Assembly: GCF_036417845.1 (NCBI RefSeq)
Contig: NC_089981.1
Coordinates: forward strand, 8,449,501-8,513,500
DNA: 64,000 bases
Reading direction: 5' to 3'
DNA from: Apteryx mantelli
Taxonomy: Eukaryota > Chordata > Aves > Apterygiformes > Apterygidae
Below, piece after piece: positions 46,763 to 60,368 of this stretch. The notes under the pieces are model-generated. The model had not been told where the DNA came from and did no database searches. It saw only the letters and a program-made list of their open reading frames with translations. Position numbers and translations under genes: made by a program. The stretch's first letter is position 1; every line of letters begins with the position of its first letter.

Positions 46763-49700
46763 TGAAAACAGTAGTAATATTAAATATTAAAAATAAATAT
46801 TAAATATTAAAAACTTTTCTGTAATAGCAAGAGCTACAGCTTTACTGTGAGAAAGTACAATTGTGACACTTTTGACGGTGATTAGTTTCACCTAAGTTTT
46901 TACTTTCAAGTTTGATGCCTTGAAGATATCCCAGCTTTGTTTTCGACTGTTGATAACTAGTACCACTTCAGCAGTATCGCTTCCATGTTCTGTTTCCATT
47001 CCCTTACCTCATACATCCTTGTAGCCTTTTTTTTCCTGACTCACAGTCTGAAGGTGATCATTAACCTTTTAGCAATAGTGGGTCACATTCATCAGGCACC
47101 TTAGACTGTTTACAGTATTAGTGACGTGGGCGACTCGAGTCTTCCATGCAAGAACAAAGTTACCACACAGCAGGTGGTCCTGAGGGACAGCCTACCCTCT
47201 TTTGTTGTGGGTGAATATCCTTGAACCAATTCACATGCATCGCAGGCTAAAAATGTGCACACAGAAGAATTTGTTACAAATGCTGAGGCTGGGATTCATC
47301 TTACCTAAGTTTAGAGTTCTGTTAATGAGCTGCCAAAGCATAAACCAAACTTGTAGGCTCTTTCTATAGCTCATGAAGGCAAATAAAAGTCTGCTTGCCT
47401 CCATAGTTTTGGAAGAGAGATTGATCACACCTGTCTCTGTCTCCCTTGAAAGGTCTATATTTCTATCTATGAGTTACAGGAAGAGTGTAGAGTGACCAGC
47501 TCAGGTTTATGGAATTATTTCAAGTCCACGTTAATGCAGCTTAATGCTGCCCTGAGTTCTGGTTTTGGATCACATTCCATCTGACTCAGGGAGCTGGCTC
47601 TCAGAGAACAAAAAGCCACTGGCTTCAGTAGGGAAAGACTTCAGTCTCAGCTGCTTTGGCCATGGAAGTAGCACAGAGAAGGAAACGGAACTTGCTATAA
47701 CACTGCCTCAACACACAGAGTTATTAGACAAATGGGTGTAAGACCATTTTTCCCTATCCTTAGGAAGGACTGCAAGCAAAGGTCCCATAAAAAGCTACAC
47801 TCCCTCTCACTGGGGGTCATCACTCAGAGCAACCCATTCTGCCCATCCTGAACCACTTAGGCCCCTTAATGTGTAAACGTAGTGTCTGAGGAAGAAATAT
47901 GTTCCACTCTTCCATATCCATAGCTTTATCGTTAAGACTGACAGGTGTCGTTAAGCAATAAGCAGTCAGTTCCCAGAGCAACTCTGGCAGCATCTAGAAG
48001 TACAAATTTTCTGCAAGCAAACATTTTCATGCTTCCTAGAATACCATGGAGGTTTCAGATATTCCTGACTAAACTGTGAGAGAGGACTACAGCAAAGAAC
48101 GATAAATAACCCAGACAAGCAATACCTGTTGATCCACTTTTAACCCAGCTATCTCCTGAACACCACGGCTTTCACATAGTCTAGACGAGAAGTCCAGAAG
48201 CCATTACATTGCCAGTCTAATGCAGTCTGGAAGAGGACTCAGTCCAATGCAAATACATTGCAGACCTCATGGTGCAGCCCAGAGAGACGAGCTTCCCTCA
48301 CTCATCATCTTACACACGGCACTGCACATTCGTTGTCCCAGGAGTCACCCCCACTCCACAACATGAGCAGCCACTGTAAGCACAGTCTAACTAAGGCTGC
48401 GTTACCTGGGACATTTCTGCCTGCCTAAGCCCCACTGATGACTTTCGCTGCTAGGGACAGTCAGAGCAGATCACTCTTCAGCTGAGTAACCCAATTCAGC
48501 TCTCTGCTCTGAAGGCCAACAGTTTGTCAAACAACCTCTAAGCCCTCGAAGTAGCACAAGTAAGCTAGCTTTTCTGGCAGGTAGAGATGTCCTTAAACTC
48601 CTGCCAGAATCAGGGGAAGGGTCTTTGTTCGTATGTCTCAAAGGCTCCTAAGCTTCCCAGAACAGCTGTCTTCATCATCTTATCGTAAAGTAATTTCAAT
48701 AAGTGTCCAGTGATATTGCAAGAACAGAGAGAGGTTAATGGCAAACTGTTACTAAAGCATGATATCTATGTCAACATCTTCCAATAGACCATTATTTTTC
48801 TTTTCTTCAAAAGAGTTAATTATTCAAGGACCTTACAAGAAAATTATATGTGGGATTAGGTGAAAGTGCAAAGGCAGTGTTAAGGCAGAGGCACCAGAAC
48901 TCTAAGCAAATCACCAGCGATTACCTACTTGAAGAATTTTCTATCTGCATTTAAAGAAAAATGGATGGACACATAATCTGAGCCTGGATGGTCCACAGAT
49001 GAACAGGTTATCACAGCAAAATATCTGCTCCACAGATGAGCAGGCTGCCTGAAACTAGATGGTCCATGAGCCAAAGAGGTTATCTAACAAAGGACACGAG
49101 TCCAAGGGTAGATGTGTTATTAGAGACAACAGGAGTCTTCTGTGGAAAAAACAGCTAACTGTGTATCAGGACTGTGCATTTTAATTACAAGAAGAATTAC
49201 CAAGTTTGATCATAATTAATAACAGAGATGGATTCACATTCAGATGGCATACTTAAACTCCACAGAGTTGCACTGCAGCTCTTCAGAGTCAGATAAGCAG
49301 AACTGATTCCTCTGATATCTTACACTGTACTGCTATTTACATGAATATGGTCTTATTATTATTAAAAGAATTTGTATTAAAGTTTGCAGTCTAAAGCTTT
49401 GTTAAGCTTTGTTTGTGAGTTGATAGGGACAGACCAGGGTTCACTGAATTTGCTAGGACACTAATGTCATCAGTTTCACTAGTAAAAAGTAGTAAGGGCA
49501 GGGAAGGAGATGGGCATGTCCTATAATCAATGACAACAAAGACACCCTTAGAGGATGATTCCTTCTGCTTATCACACTTATCTTAAGATGGGATGAATTG
49601 TCCTTTGAAGGTGATATTGCTTCCTTTGTCTATAGGGGGAGCCCAGAATAGATGTTGACTAGACCCCTAACCAAGGGTAGGGGAAATTAATTCACAGAAA

Positions 49701-52700
49701 GATTCTTCATTAGAGTGCATCTGCTGAGACTCCTAATTAAGGCCTGGTGTCTTGCAGGAGATCTAATTTACAGACATTAAACTGCATCGAGAGTCCTAAA
49801 TACACCAAGTACTTCAGTAACACCATTTTTCTGAAGAAAGAATTCCAAAGCGGCAAGCTGAGTGTTAGAATATCACATTTAGAATATCACATTTCATATT
49901 GAAGTTGTTTCTCAGCGTGTCACTCCACTAATGTTTCACAACGCCCAGGCTGCAGGTCAGCTGCAACATATAGGGAAAAGAATGAGCTATTGCTCCAAAG
50001 GCAGTACTGAATTGCGTAGTTCTGCAAATATCGAAGCAAAGAACATTTATCTGGGCATTTATGTGGAGCAGGGAGGGGCTCTACTGCAAGTTTGAAGTCC
50101 TCCTTCAGTTTCCCAAGTAGCCCATGGAAGAGAGCAACCTGTTGATAGCAAGCTCATTGAAGCCCTTTTCTGAGAATTAACTGGGCTACTTGCTGTGCTT
50201 TAGGGCAGAAAATGTTGGGTAGGTTGAAGATAAACAACGGCCAGCTATGCACAGATAACTCAGTGTGTAAAGGCAGTCTGGTCTTTTGTGCATCTAAGCA
50301 GGGTAAGCATTTTGCTCACTTAAACTGTGTACCTAACCATTATAGGCTGGTTTTAATCCTGCTGTCTGCTTCTTGAAATGGGCAAGTACTTCTGAAGATT
50401 TGGCTCAAGGGGGGAATAAACTGGCTTGGTATCTACAGTATCTACTCTTGTCTTACTGGATAAAACAGATCAGTATTTCATTTGGTGACTCTTCCCAATT
50501 TATTCCTGAGCAGAAAATGGCCACTTTTCCTTGACAACGGGGATGCAAGCAAATGAGAAATGCTTTCTCAGGCAAACCTGGAGGATCTTGTGGTATCTCC
50601 TCCTCTTTGGGAAGATGCAAAGCTGAGTTTTCCTGCTGCTGTTGCCATTTAGTGCTTGCCGCCATTTCTTTCAAGAGAGGAAACTCTTACTTTCTTCTGC
50701 CAGGATGTGGATTTGTTATTTGTGTGTTTACAAGTTGCAGTCCCAAAGGTCAGGGTGGTGGAGGTCCATGTAATTAAGGCAAGTCTTAGCAAGTTGGCAC
50801 AGCTGCATGCTAACCATTATATTCCTATTTCAGCAAGGCTGAACGGGGGCTGCTTTGTCCCATTAATGGACTTTGTGGCCCATACTGAGCTCTAACTACA
50901 CTTTTACCAATGCCCACGGGAGTTAGTTAATAGGCAAAAATGTATTGGTGATTGCAAAACAGAAAGCATGATGTCTGAACTAGTGTCAAGACCACCTATC
51001 TTCAGGAACAAGCGGGCCATTGCCCTTGGAGTGGGCCATTTGGATGATACTATACACCCAACCGTGGCCACGAGTGAGGGGAGAAGAGTGCTCCATAGAT
51101 GTCCTCAAGAAAAGCAGACTTTTTTCCTTAAAAGAGGAGAAAGAGGGCACACGAAAAGCATTGTAGTGCCAGACTAGGACTGGTGTTTCACAGTGCTGCT
51201 GTTGCCTTTTGAATAAATTATTTTATCTTTCTGTGCTTTCTTTTCTCACCTGAAAAATAGGAACAGTACTCCCTTGTATCACAAGTCATTTCAATGCGTA
51301 ATCCAAGAAGTCTAGTCAGAAGCTGTGATGAAAATGCTCCATACTTCCTTGTGGCTACTGAGAGAATCCATTGTGTGTTGCCAGTTTCCCATTACTTCTA
51401 GGTGTTGAACCAGTTTCTTGTCGGGAGATAACACGAGTGTGCTAGCAACATGCCTGAGTTTACAAATGCTGTCCCTCAGTTGGCAGAAGGAGTTGAAATC
51501 TTTATTGAGCTGAAAGTGACAGAATTAATCTCAGACAGGTGAGAGGTTCCTGCCTCTGCATAAGGTTTACAGTCAAAGGGGGATGGAAAGAGGTCTTGCA
51601 GATTCCCTTTGCAAGCCTGTTAGGGCTGTTATTTCCCCTGACTTCCTCTCCTTAAAGCTGTGCATAACTGTAGCAAAGATTGTGTCCCTGTGATCATCTA
51701 TGGCACCCTAAAGAAGGATTTTACAAGTCTCTTTCTTTCAAACTGCTGCCAGCATATTTTACAGAGAGCTGATATGACTGCGAAACATCATTATTTTTGC
51801 CCAAAGACACACGGCTGGGGAGAAAACTTATCTTCAGTATGTTATAGTCTGAATTTTGATCAAGTAGTGATGATTAAAGGCCATCACTATCTCAGAAGCC
51901 GTTTACCTCAGTAACGCTAAAATTAGAATATGCATGGGGTAGTAAAAGCATTTGGACTATATGCACTATTATCCCACTGGCCTGACGGTCCTAAAATGCA
52001 GGAAAATGAATGTGAAAATGTAGCCTTTTGGTGCTGCTAGTTGTCATCTTTCTGTTGCTGCAGAGCCTGAAGCTCAAGGTTTATCTCTTGTTTCTCATTA
52101 TTAAGTATCATCAGATATGTGAAGTTCACTGTTTTTACTCGTATCAATGTTGCACTGTCCTTATCTTGAACAGAGAAGTGAGATTTTTAAATCAGATTTC
52201 TGAGGTGTCCAAAATTGTCTCTTTCAGTGGACTCCCAGCTCAAAGGAAGGAAATAGCTTGAAAAGAAATCACAGGCATCATTTTGCTTTACCGTGTATGT
52301 TTACAGGTCTCTGGGAAGAGCAATGTACACTACTACTCTTCCAGAAAAAGACAGGTAGGTTGTCAGCAAAGAGCTTCCCTGCACAGCAATGAGTCATGTC
52401 TGCACACCTCTCTCTGCACTGATGTTTAAGATAGTCAAAGCCATCTCGAGCTAAGCATCAGCAGAACCGGCAGCATGTTTCAATCAAGAATCACAATCTC
52501 AAACCTAAATGTGCTTTCTGACAAATATCATCAAAAAGAACAGATTTTCATAAGCCCCACATTCATCTAAGCCCTGCATTCACCATCCCTTAGTCTCCAC
52601 CTTGAGAAACCCAGACCCAGAATTGGGAAAATCCCTGCCTTGAATCACTTGTCATGACAGCAATGCTAAAGTAAGTCTATTTGTGGTAGAACAGCATTGC

Positions 52701-53842
52701 CCAGAGTCAGGAGGTCCTAGGGGCATTTGGGGGTTTCCCTGCTGCAAACAGCTGAGGAAAACTCGATGGATCAAGAACAGTACTGTTAAGAATTTTAGGG
52801 AAATTTTCAGTGTTCAGCTAGGATTTAGGTTATATCTTATGGAGTATGGAGAGATATTGGATCCCCATATTTCCACTGAGATACCTATTCCTTAGATCTT
52901 TATAGTGTAAAGCACCAGACGACTGGCCAAAGTATGAAACTTCATCCAGTCTCTAAATAAAGCGGTGAAAAATGTCCCGACGATTAAACTGGATTGTGGC
53001 TCCAACACTGACTATGGTGTTTAACCATGCTTGGATTGCTGCTCTGATAGATTACAAAGCTCAGCTATGACATAAGGTCAAGACCTTGGAAAGGTGTTAG
53101 CAGAGCTCCTTTAAATGAAGCGTTCCCAGAGACACCAGGTTGGCACAGACTGATGAAAATCAGAGTGAATGCCTGGCATTGGGAAATGGCCTCTGTGTCC
53201 ATCAGTGTTCCTGGGAGCCTTGGAAAGTCTAGTACAGTGTATGTCACCCTTCACTGTAAGGCAGACACCTAGTGCAGCATCCTGCTCCTCTCATGCTCCT
53301 ATTTTACCATGCAATGAATCGCAGTCCCCTCAAAGGTCTCTTGCTGTCTTCAGCAGCTCTCTCAGGTTGAGGCACCTCATGTCAGCACACCAATATATGT
53401 GCAATGAAACCTGCTTGTGCTGTGCCATTCCGAAGGATTTGCTTTCTCTTGGAAGCTTAGCACCACCATCACTTTTTTTGTGTAGAAACGTGAGCAGACA
53501 CCACTCTCCGAAGCTTGTAGGAGCTAGTGGGAAAGCATAACCTCTCAAAATACCTAGTTATTCCTCTTAATGCCAGGAGAAGCCAAGACCTGAGACTTAC
53601 ACAGCTCTAAGGTGTCTAAAGGTAAAAGCCACAATACCACCCCAAAGGCTCAGGTTTGACTGGTGACAATATCCTCACATCCTTTTGACTGACAATTTCC
53701 AAAGAATTTAGTTTCAGTTCTATTCTGAACAGCCATGCCAAAAATAAAACAACATTCCTCAAAAGTCCCTCCTCAACACTTCTCTTTGCCTCCCCATGGT
53801 TTCTTGAGCTACAGTCATCTTACAAACACTCACCCTGTTGTT
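46763..53842. other. Right-arm intergenic DNA, no gene recognised
   Basis: Counterpart of left 13271-22944 minus the OR3 region. Deletion scars lie at 49405-49416 (short filler), 50101-50104, 50472-50475 and 51454-51458. A 16-bp tandem duplication (AGAATATCACATTT unit) is at about 49866-49896 and is not seen on the left. Confidence 0.55.
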
Positions 53843-54771
53843 TCATGTCTGACTCCTCTTTGCTTTTCTGCTCCACAGCTTTTTCAAGGCTTTTTTCATG
53901 TCTTCATTTCGGAGGGTGTAAATCAAGGGATTGAGCATAGGCGTGATGATGGTGTAAACCACAGAGGTTATCTTGTCTGCTGAGAAGATGGTGGAAGGGC
54001 ACATAGAGATGAAAATGCATGGCCCAAAGAACAGAAGTGCAACAGTGATATGGGAGGTGCAGGTAGAGAGTGCTTTGAGACGCCCTTTGGAAGAGTGTGT
54101 CCTCAAAGAGACCAAAATAATGACATAGGACACAACAAGAACAACCAAAGAGCCTGAGGAAATCAGACCACTATTGGCAACCACGATGCAACCAACCACG
54201 TAGGTGTCAGTGCAGGCCAGTTTCAGCAAAGCATGTACATCACGGAAGTAGTGGTTGATCTCATTGGGCCCACAAAACAATAGCTGAGCGGTCAGCAGGG
54301 TCTGCACCAGGGAGTGCACACAGCCTCCCACCCATGAAGCTGCCACCAGCTGGCCACACACATGCTGTTCATAATGCTTGTGTAATGAAGTGGCTTGCAT
54401 ATAGCAGTGTAACGATCATACGCCATTGCTATGAGGATGAACATCTCCGTGCAGGCAAAGAGATGGACCCCAAAGAGCTGTGCTATGCAGCCCACAAAAG
54501 AGATGGTCTTCTTTTCAGCAAGAAGGTCATAAATGAGTTTGGGAACTGTGACAGTAGAGTAACTAATATCTACAAAGGACAAGCAGCTCAGGAAGAAGTA
54601 CATGGGAGAGTCCAGCTGTTGACTGTTCTGTATAGTGATGATGCTAAGCAGGTTTCCAAGAATAACAGTGGCATAGAAGACTAAGAAGAATGTGAAGCAT
54701 ACTTTTTCTAATGTACCATCTTGTGTGAGTCCCTGGAAGACAAACTCCGTCACATTGTTCTTGTTCTTCAT
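53843..54771 (-). pseudogene. Olfactory receptor pseudogene, OR4-like (OR2, right copy)
   Basis: The partner of the left OR2 keeps the parts the left copy lost. It has the sequon Asn-Val-Thr at residues 6-8, SPMYFFL, MAYDRY, and a full TM7 and tail ([13 protein letters not shown], ending KRSQT). It is broken by a 1-bp deletion at about 54366, in the loop before TM4, where the left reads GAACAAGCATG and this copy reads GAACAGCATG. Reading frame is lost until the end unless the shift is undone. The loop-2 YFRDV motif has Arg in place of the conserved Cys, as in the left copy. Without the frameshift the length would be near 309 residues, normal for ORs. A sequencing error at the single base cannot be excluded by reading alone. 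Confidence 0.88.
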
Positions 54772-54852
54772 ATACGTCACATAGACAGGACCTGAAGCAC
54801 AGAATAAAGCCACCTGTGATGGCATTAGAAACACAGTGCTATCAGTACACAT

Positions 54853-57800
54853 CCATGTCGACCATTGGTATGTTCAATATCAATATATTCCCTTTTATGT
54901 CTTTTGGGGAAAGTTTCCTTTCAAAGTCAATGCTTCTCTCAAGGAGTGACAGTTGATATCTAACTCAGAATGTATTACTGAAGTGTGTATAGTGAGCTCT
55001 GTTTATTTATTTGAGGGAGTTGGTGGAAATATCCTCCAGATTCATATTTCTGATCTTTGCCCCTTTCAAAAAGGAAGACTAGTTACTAGGTTCCCTAAAC
55101 ATCCACTTTTGAAGTGTTGATTTGGAAACGAAAAACTGACTGAGAAGGATAGTGCATGTTACCATTTGAGTCTCAACATGTTAGTCATCCCCTAAGGAAT
55201 TCTGCTCAAGCAGTGAACGTACCTTCTTTTTCAACCCTCTGAGGGAATTCAACAGAACTAGTCCTTGCTATTGCTCTCTGACTCTGGTAGAATGTCCATG
55301 CATTTTTGTGCAACCATCAGTGTTCACATCATGACACAAGGCAGCTGGCTAATTAACATCACTTCAACTATCAGTGTAGATCCTTCTGGAGGAGGTAAAG
55401 TGGACACCTACCTCATGTCTGTTTAGCAGAGATGTGCCTTTAGGCACAAACTGTCTCTAAGGCGCCCTAAGTGAAATCAGACCATGTTCAAGGGATGCCA
55501 GGAAACCTGAAGCAGGAGAGTCATTGTCCTATATGTGCTGTACTGGGCTACATCTTGTGAGGATTGGTTCCAGTTATTGCTCATGAGTTTCTGGGTTGTG
55601 ACCTCAGTCTCCAAAAGAGCAGGCTTGTATTTCCTCAGACCACCTTTCCTACAGTACATGGGTGAATACTGGAGATAGTCTGCATTAATTATGTGTCAGT
55701 AAGGTTTTTGCACACCTCAGCCAAGTTCTGAACCAGGCATGGAAACCCCCATAAACACACCTGTGATGCCCCTGGGGTAATAAATACACCGCTGCTGAAT
55801 CTCCTTTACTCACCAACACCCTTGTATTCACCTTTGCTGCACTCTAGTGCAGTACGCAAGTATCACTAGTGTTCAGTTTCTACACTGAAAAGATAGATGG
55901 CAAGAGCTGCATAACAGTGTCTACAATACTGGCAAGTCCTTTGGGCTCTTAATCCTGTTCCACAATCACAGGTCAATCAGTTCTTTCTCACAAGATCTCT
56001 GCCTCTTCCACCCTCCAACTTCAGCAGCAGAGGAACTATTCTTTCGTGTCTGCGTCCCTATCTCCATGACACACTCCGTGGGTAGAGGGAAAGCAGTGTG
56101 GGGAGGCCCAAAGCGTGTGTGTTAAGAGCATTGTTGCCACGATGTGTACAGCTAGAGGGGACAAGTTAAGACTGAGTACATAGGCAGTGCTGCAGCTACC
56201 TATTGACTCCTTGACTCTGTAACACCAGAAACTTCCTCTTGACAGATATTTCTGGAAATGGCATATAACTGAAAAATAAGCAAAGAAGACACCAATTAAA
56301 CCAAAGGGTAAAAAAAATGGAGTTCTTTCTAATTCATAAAATGCACCTCACAAAAGTCACTCAACAGTAATGCCTCTTTTCAAAGGCAGGATTTCATAGT
56401 CATGCTTGAACAAAGCAAAGAAGCAAGATCAGAAAACTTGCACAGTTTATATTTGCTAGTCTCCTACAGTTTGCCTGCTATTCTCCTCTGATGACCTCTC
56501 GGAGCACTTTAGGCAGTTTCATCAAAACCTCTCAGCTCCAAGCTGCTTCTTATGTGTCACGAGAGCAGTCCACATCTCTGCCAGGGCTGAAAACTACAGG
56601 GGATGAAACGGACAGCCTGAATGTCTAGCTCCATTTCTCATTCTGCAAAAACAACTTCCAAGAGCATCTGCAAGAACAACTCTCTTTCTCTCTCCAGATG
56701 GGGAAGTTGTGGCAGAAATATTTCAAGTAAATTGCACAGCAGAAGCACAAGCTTACCAGAAGCAATGAGATCGCAGAGGCATGTGAAGTTTTCTTTGTCA
56801 GAAAGAATCAGTGGATGGGGAGCTAAAATATATATTTTGGACAGCTATTAGAGTAATCTCTACAGGGTGACTCTGGAGCGTGATCACCTAGACCATGTCA
56901 CATTATGTGGGGGTTTGCTTGCGTTCTTGCTTGCTTTCCAATGCTGTCCAGATAAATGGACTTCATTTAGTATTAGCTATGTGCTTCTTTTGGAAACATT
57001 TCTATTTAAAATCAATGTCATGGCTGACCATTTGCCCGAGTTTGTGTTCACATTACCCTTGCAATCAAACATTTTTTGAGTAAAGATGTCTCTTACACGT
57101 GTCAGATATTTTTTCCCTTCGAAGACAATATTTCACATATGCTTTCTTCTTTCTTATTAACTTGCTCTTACCATTGCATGTTTGCAGCATAAATAGATAT
57201 CAGAACTGTGCTATATGACTGTTGGCACTTAGACATCTGGTCTGTACAAGTTTGAAACAAGAAGTAAACGAGGAAATTATTTCAAGACTTTAAAAACGTT
57301 TGTGGTCAGGCCTCACTACTTGCCAGGTATTTTTACTCAGGCAATGCAAAATACAGAAGCAGCTGTTTAGTCCTCATATAAAGTCATTATAAGAATCTGG
57401 GCCAATGTGTAGAGGAATAGAATGCTGTTGTTGTTGTTGTAGTCGCCTTCCATAAACTATGGTCCCACTGTTGCCTGCTAGCATCCAGCAGCTGGAAGAG
57501 AAATCAGAAAAATCATGGCATTCTTCCCCAAAACATTAAAAAAAAAAAAACAGTTTTTAAATTATGAGCCTTAGCTTGAACTGGCCGTGTGCCCTAACGC
57601 CCTAGCAGTTTCAGTATGAAGGGGGTCAGTGGGCCCCATCTGTCTTTCTACCTGCCCCACCTACGGTGAGACAGAGCAACCTCTGAAGGCGCCTGTCCCT
57701 CTCTGTTGACAGTGGTGCTGAGCTAGACAACTGTCCTTCATTGCATGAAGAATTTAGACTGCTACAAATAGGTGGGGATGATCCCACCTTTAGCTGTGTC

Positions 57801-59372
57801 CACAGAGTGTGAATGCTGGGTGAGGGACAGTATCCCTGTAAGCCTTGAGAATCAGGATTTATCCCAGTTCCGTCCTGCTGGCTGCCATCCACATAACCCA
57901 CCACGGTGAGGAGAGGACACTGAGACGTCCGCAGTGTACTGGAGCATGCCTGTGAAATGGGAACCCACTCTGCCACCCCCTGCATAGAGCAGAGGACATT
58001 CAGGGAACCAGAGCATTTGTGACATTGTCCCACGGTTTGGTCCGTAGATGTGCCACTCTCCTGTGCAGGGAACACCTTCTTATCTTGAATCACACTTAAG
58101 CCATGTTAAGGTGCAACACAAGTGCAAGCCAGTGTTTCTAGGGAACGTGAAGTGAAGGAAGAAAAAAGAAAGTGCTTTAGTTACTTTCAGAGTGCATTAC
58201 ACAGATGTCTTTCTCCCTCACGCAGCTCATTTGCTCTTTTCCTCCTGGCAAGGTAGGAGTCAGGGTCCCGTGGCTCCTCGTGGCTCCTTTGGCCTTGTGG
58301 AGAACCTTAGCTGCTACAACTAACCTCCCTGTGGCAGCTGTGACTGGCTCTGAGATGATTTAATCTTCCATCTTCACATTTCTTCTCTTCCCTCCTGCAG
58401 GAGTAGCTGCTCCAGCTATTCCCTTGGAATACATGTTTCTTCCTTTGCCTGGGCCTGTAGATGTGCCCTGTTGGGCTAGGAGTTATCCTGCATACAGAAA
58501 TTATTCCCAAACAACTCTTTTTTTTCATTGACTCATAAAATTGTGCCCCCCAATGCTTTCTTTGCCCCCAAATGCTTTCTTTGGTGGCGACAATTTCCTA
58601 CGGTGAGCAATTTATCTTTCACTTGGATCTTTGATTCTCTATTAGTCATAAACATTAAAATGCAAAATCTGAGGCAGAGATGAAGGGCAGAGGGGATGGC
58701 TAGGAAGGAGGGCATTAGTGATAGGTGAACTACTGCAGAAAGGCAGAGAGTTGCACTGGAATGGGAAGGGGAGAAGCTTCTCCTCATATCATCTGCATCA
58801 GCAAATGACCCAACCAGCATCTAAGATCAGCAGTTTAATTGCTAACCCATGGATTCAGCATATGACAATGCAGTACTCCTAAGAAGGCATTTACTCCAAA
58901 GTAAAGGGGAAGGAAGCCTTTGGCACAATTGCTTCCAGCAGCAGATGACCAACAGCCTTGCAGACACCCTGGGCTATTGTTTCCTAGCTGAGTAAATTAC
59001 AGAGTAGATGGATTTTGTCTGACGGAAAGTTTACACCCGGGAGAGCTCGGACTAATGGGATGCTCTGCCTGGAACACATTTTAATATTTTTGATAGCATT
59101 CATTTATTTATTTGCTGGTGTCTCAGCAGTGCTTGGAAGCCCCAGTCCTGGGCCTGTGCTATTCAAGAAGAGAACATAAAGGGAATCCCTGCTAGTCACA
59201 GAGTTTACAATGCCATTCCAATCAAAACATGAACTTTCAGGGTCTTCCTAATTACTGCAACAGCTAAAACCAAGCTTTTCTTCAAAAGGGAGCTTTCAGT
59301 AAACTTTCCAAAATGGAATTATAGTGAGAGAGACTTGATTTTCTCAGCTCCTGAGAAAATGTTACCACAGTT
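54853..59372. other. Right-arm intergenic DNA between OR2 and OR1
   Basis: Counterpart of left 8650-12250. No gene recognised. It contains 57030-57977, which has no left partner, and a short (GTT)n run near 57430. Confidence 0.55.
57030..57977. other. 948-bp segment present only in the right arm
   Basis: Flanking bases match the left arm at 10067 and 10047 respectively, but this segment is missing there. It shows no LTR ends, CR1 tail or target duplication, so it looks like ancestral sequence lost from the left arm. A 155-codon minus-strand open frame overlaps it (57626-58093) with no recognised domain. Confidence 0.7.
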
Positions 59373-60308
59373 CTACACCTCACCCTTTTCACGCCAAACT
59401 TTTCTATTCCACAATTTTCTCATGGCCCTTTTCATCTCCTCATTTCTCAGCGTGTAGATGAGTGGGTTCAGCATGGGTGTGATGACAGTGTAAAACACAG
59501 CTAACCTCTTGTCCTCCGAGAGATTGCTGGATGGGCGTATGTAGGTGAATATGCATGGCCCAAAGAAGAGAATCACCACAGTAATGTGGGACCCACAGGT
59601 GGAGAGGGCTTTGTACCGCGCTTCAGACGTTCGCCTTTTCAAGGAAAACAAAATGACAATGTAGGATGTGACCAGGATGAAGAAAGAGACCAAACAAATC
59701 ATTCCACTATTGGCAACGACAATGACGCCCACAACATAGGTGTCGGTACAGGCCAGTTGTAGTAGGGGACGGACATCACAGAAGTAGTGGTCAATTTTGT
59801 TGGGACCGCAAAAAGGGAGGCTAACGGTTATGAGGGTCTGCACCAGGGAGTGCACAAAGCCCCCCACCCATGAACCCATCACCATCCAGCCACACACACG
59901 CCTGGTCATGAGGGTGGTGTAGTGCAGGGGTCTGCATATGGCAAAGTAGCGATCATAGGCCATCACTGTGAGGATGAAGATTTCAGCGCCGCCAAAGAAA
60001 TGTAACCCAAATAGCTGTGCCATGCAACCCACAAAGGAAATGGTTTTCTTCTCAATAAGGAAGTCAGCAATCATTTTGGGAGCTGTGACAGAAGAGAGGC
60101 AAATATCTGCAATGGACAGGTGGCAGAGAAAGAAATACATGGGGGAGTTCAGACGTTGACTGCTAACTACAGTGACAACAATGAGCAGATTTCCTGCCAC
60201 AGTAACAATATAGAAGAACAAAAACACCACAAAACATATTTTCTGCACCCCTTGGTTATTTGAAAGGCCCAGAAGAATGAATTCCTTCACACAGCTTACA
60301 TTCTCCAT
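59373..60308 (-). CDS. Olfactory receptor, OR4-like (OR1, right copy)
   Basis: An intact 311-residue odorant receptor, partner of 7714-8649. It keeps the Asn3 sequon, Gly-Asn 39-40, SPMYFFL, MAYDRY, cysteines 95, 177 and 187, [10 protein letters not shown] and [13 protein letters not shown]; the TM7 proline that is Ser in the left copy is present here. By hand alignment the two coding regions differ at about 43 of 936 bases, of which about 30 change the protein. Changes are spread over the N-terminus, TM1, TM5, TM6 and the tail, while residues 116-168 are identical. The upstream splice acceptor is kept. Start chosen at MENVSC, the only start shared with the left copy. It is the more canonical of the two. 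Confidence 0.94.
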   Translation of the reverse strand: MENVSCVKEFILLGLSNNQGVQKICFVVFLFFYIVTVAGNLLIVVTVVSSQRLNSPMYFFLCHLSIADICLSSVTAPKMIADFLIEKKTISFVGCMAQLFGLHFFGGAEIFILTVMAYDRYFAICRPLHYTTLMTRRVCGWMVMGSWVGGFVHSLVQTLITVSLPFCGPNKIDHYFCDVRPLLQLACTDTYVVGVIVVANSGMICLVSFFILVTSYIVILFSLKRRTSEARYKALSTCGSHITVVILFFGPCIFTYIRPSSNLSEDKRLAVFYTVITPMLNPLIYTLRNEEMKRAMRKLWNRKVWREKGEV

Positions 60309-60351
60309 GTTGGTCAGTCAGGTGGCAATATGCAATATACAGCTTATACAC

Positions 60352-60368
60352 CTGGGAAAATAAAGACA
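60352..60368 (-). other. Predicted 3' splice site of OR1 5'UTR intron (right)
   Basis: Complement reads a pyrimidine tract ending TTTTCCCAG before GTGTATAAG, matching the left-arm acceptor at 7654-7670 with one substitution in the tract. Confidence 0.6.

Noticed and set aside
57626-58093. 155-codon minus-strand open frame in the right arm
   Set aside because: Much of it lies in the segment missing from the left arm, with no domain and no conserved partner.
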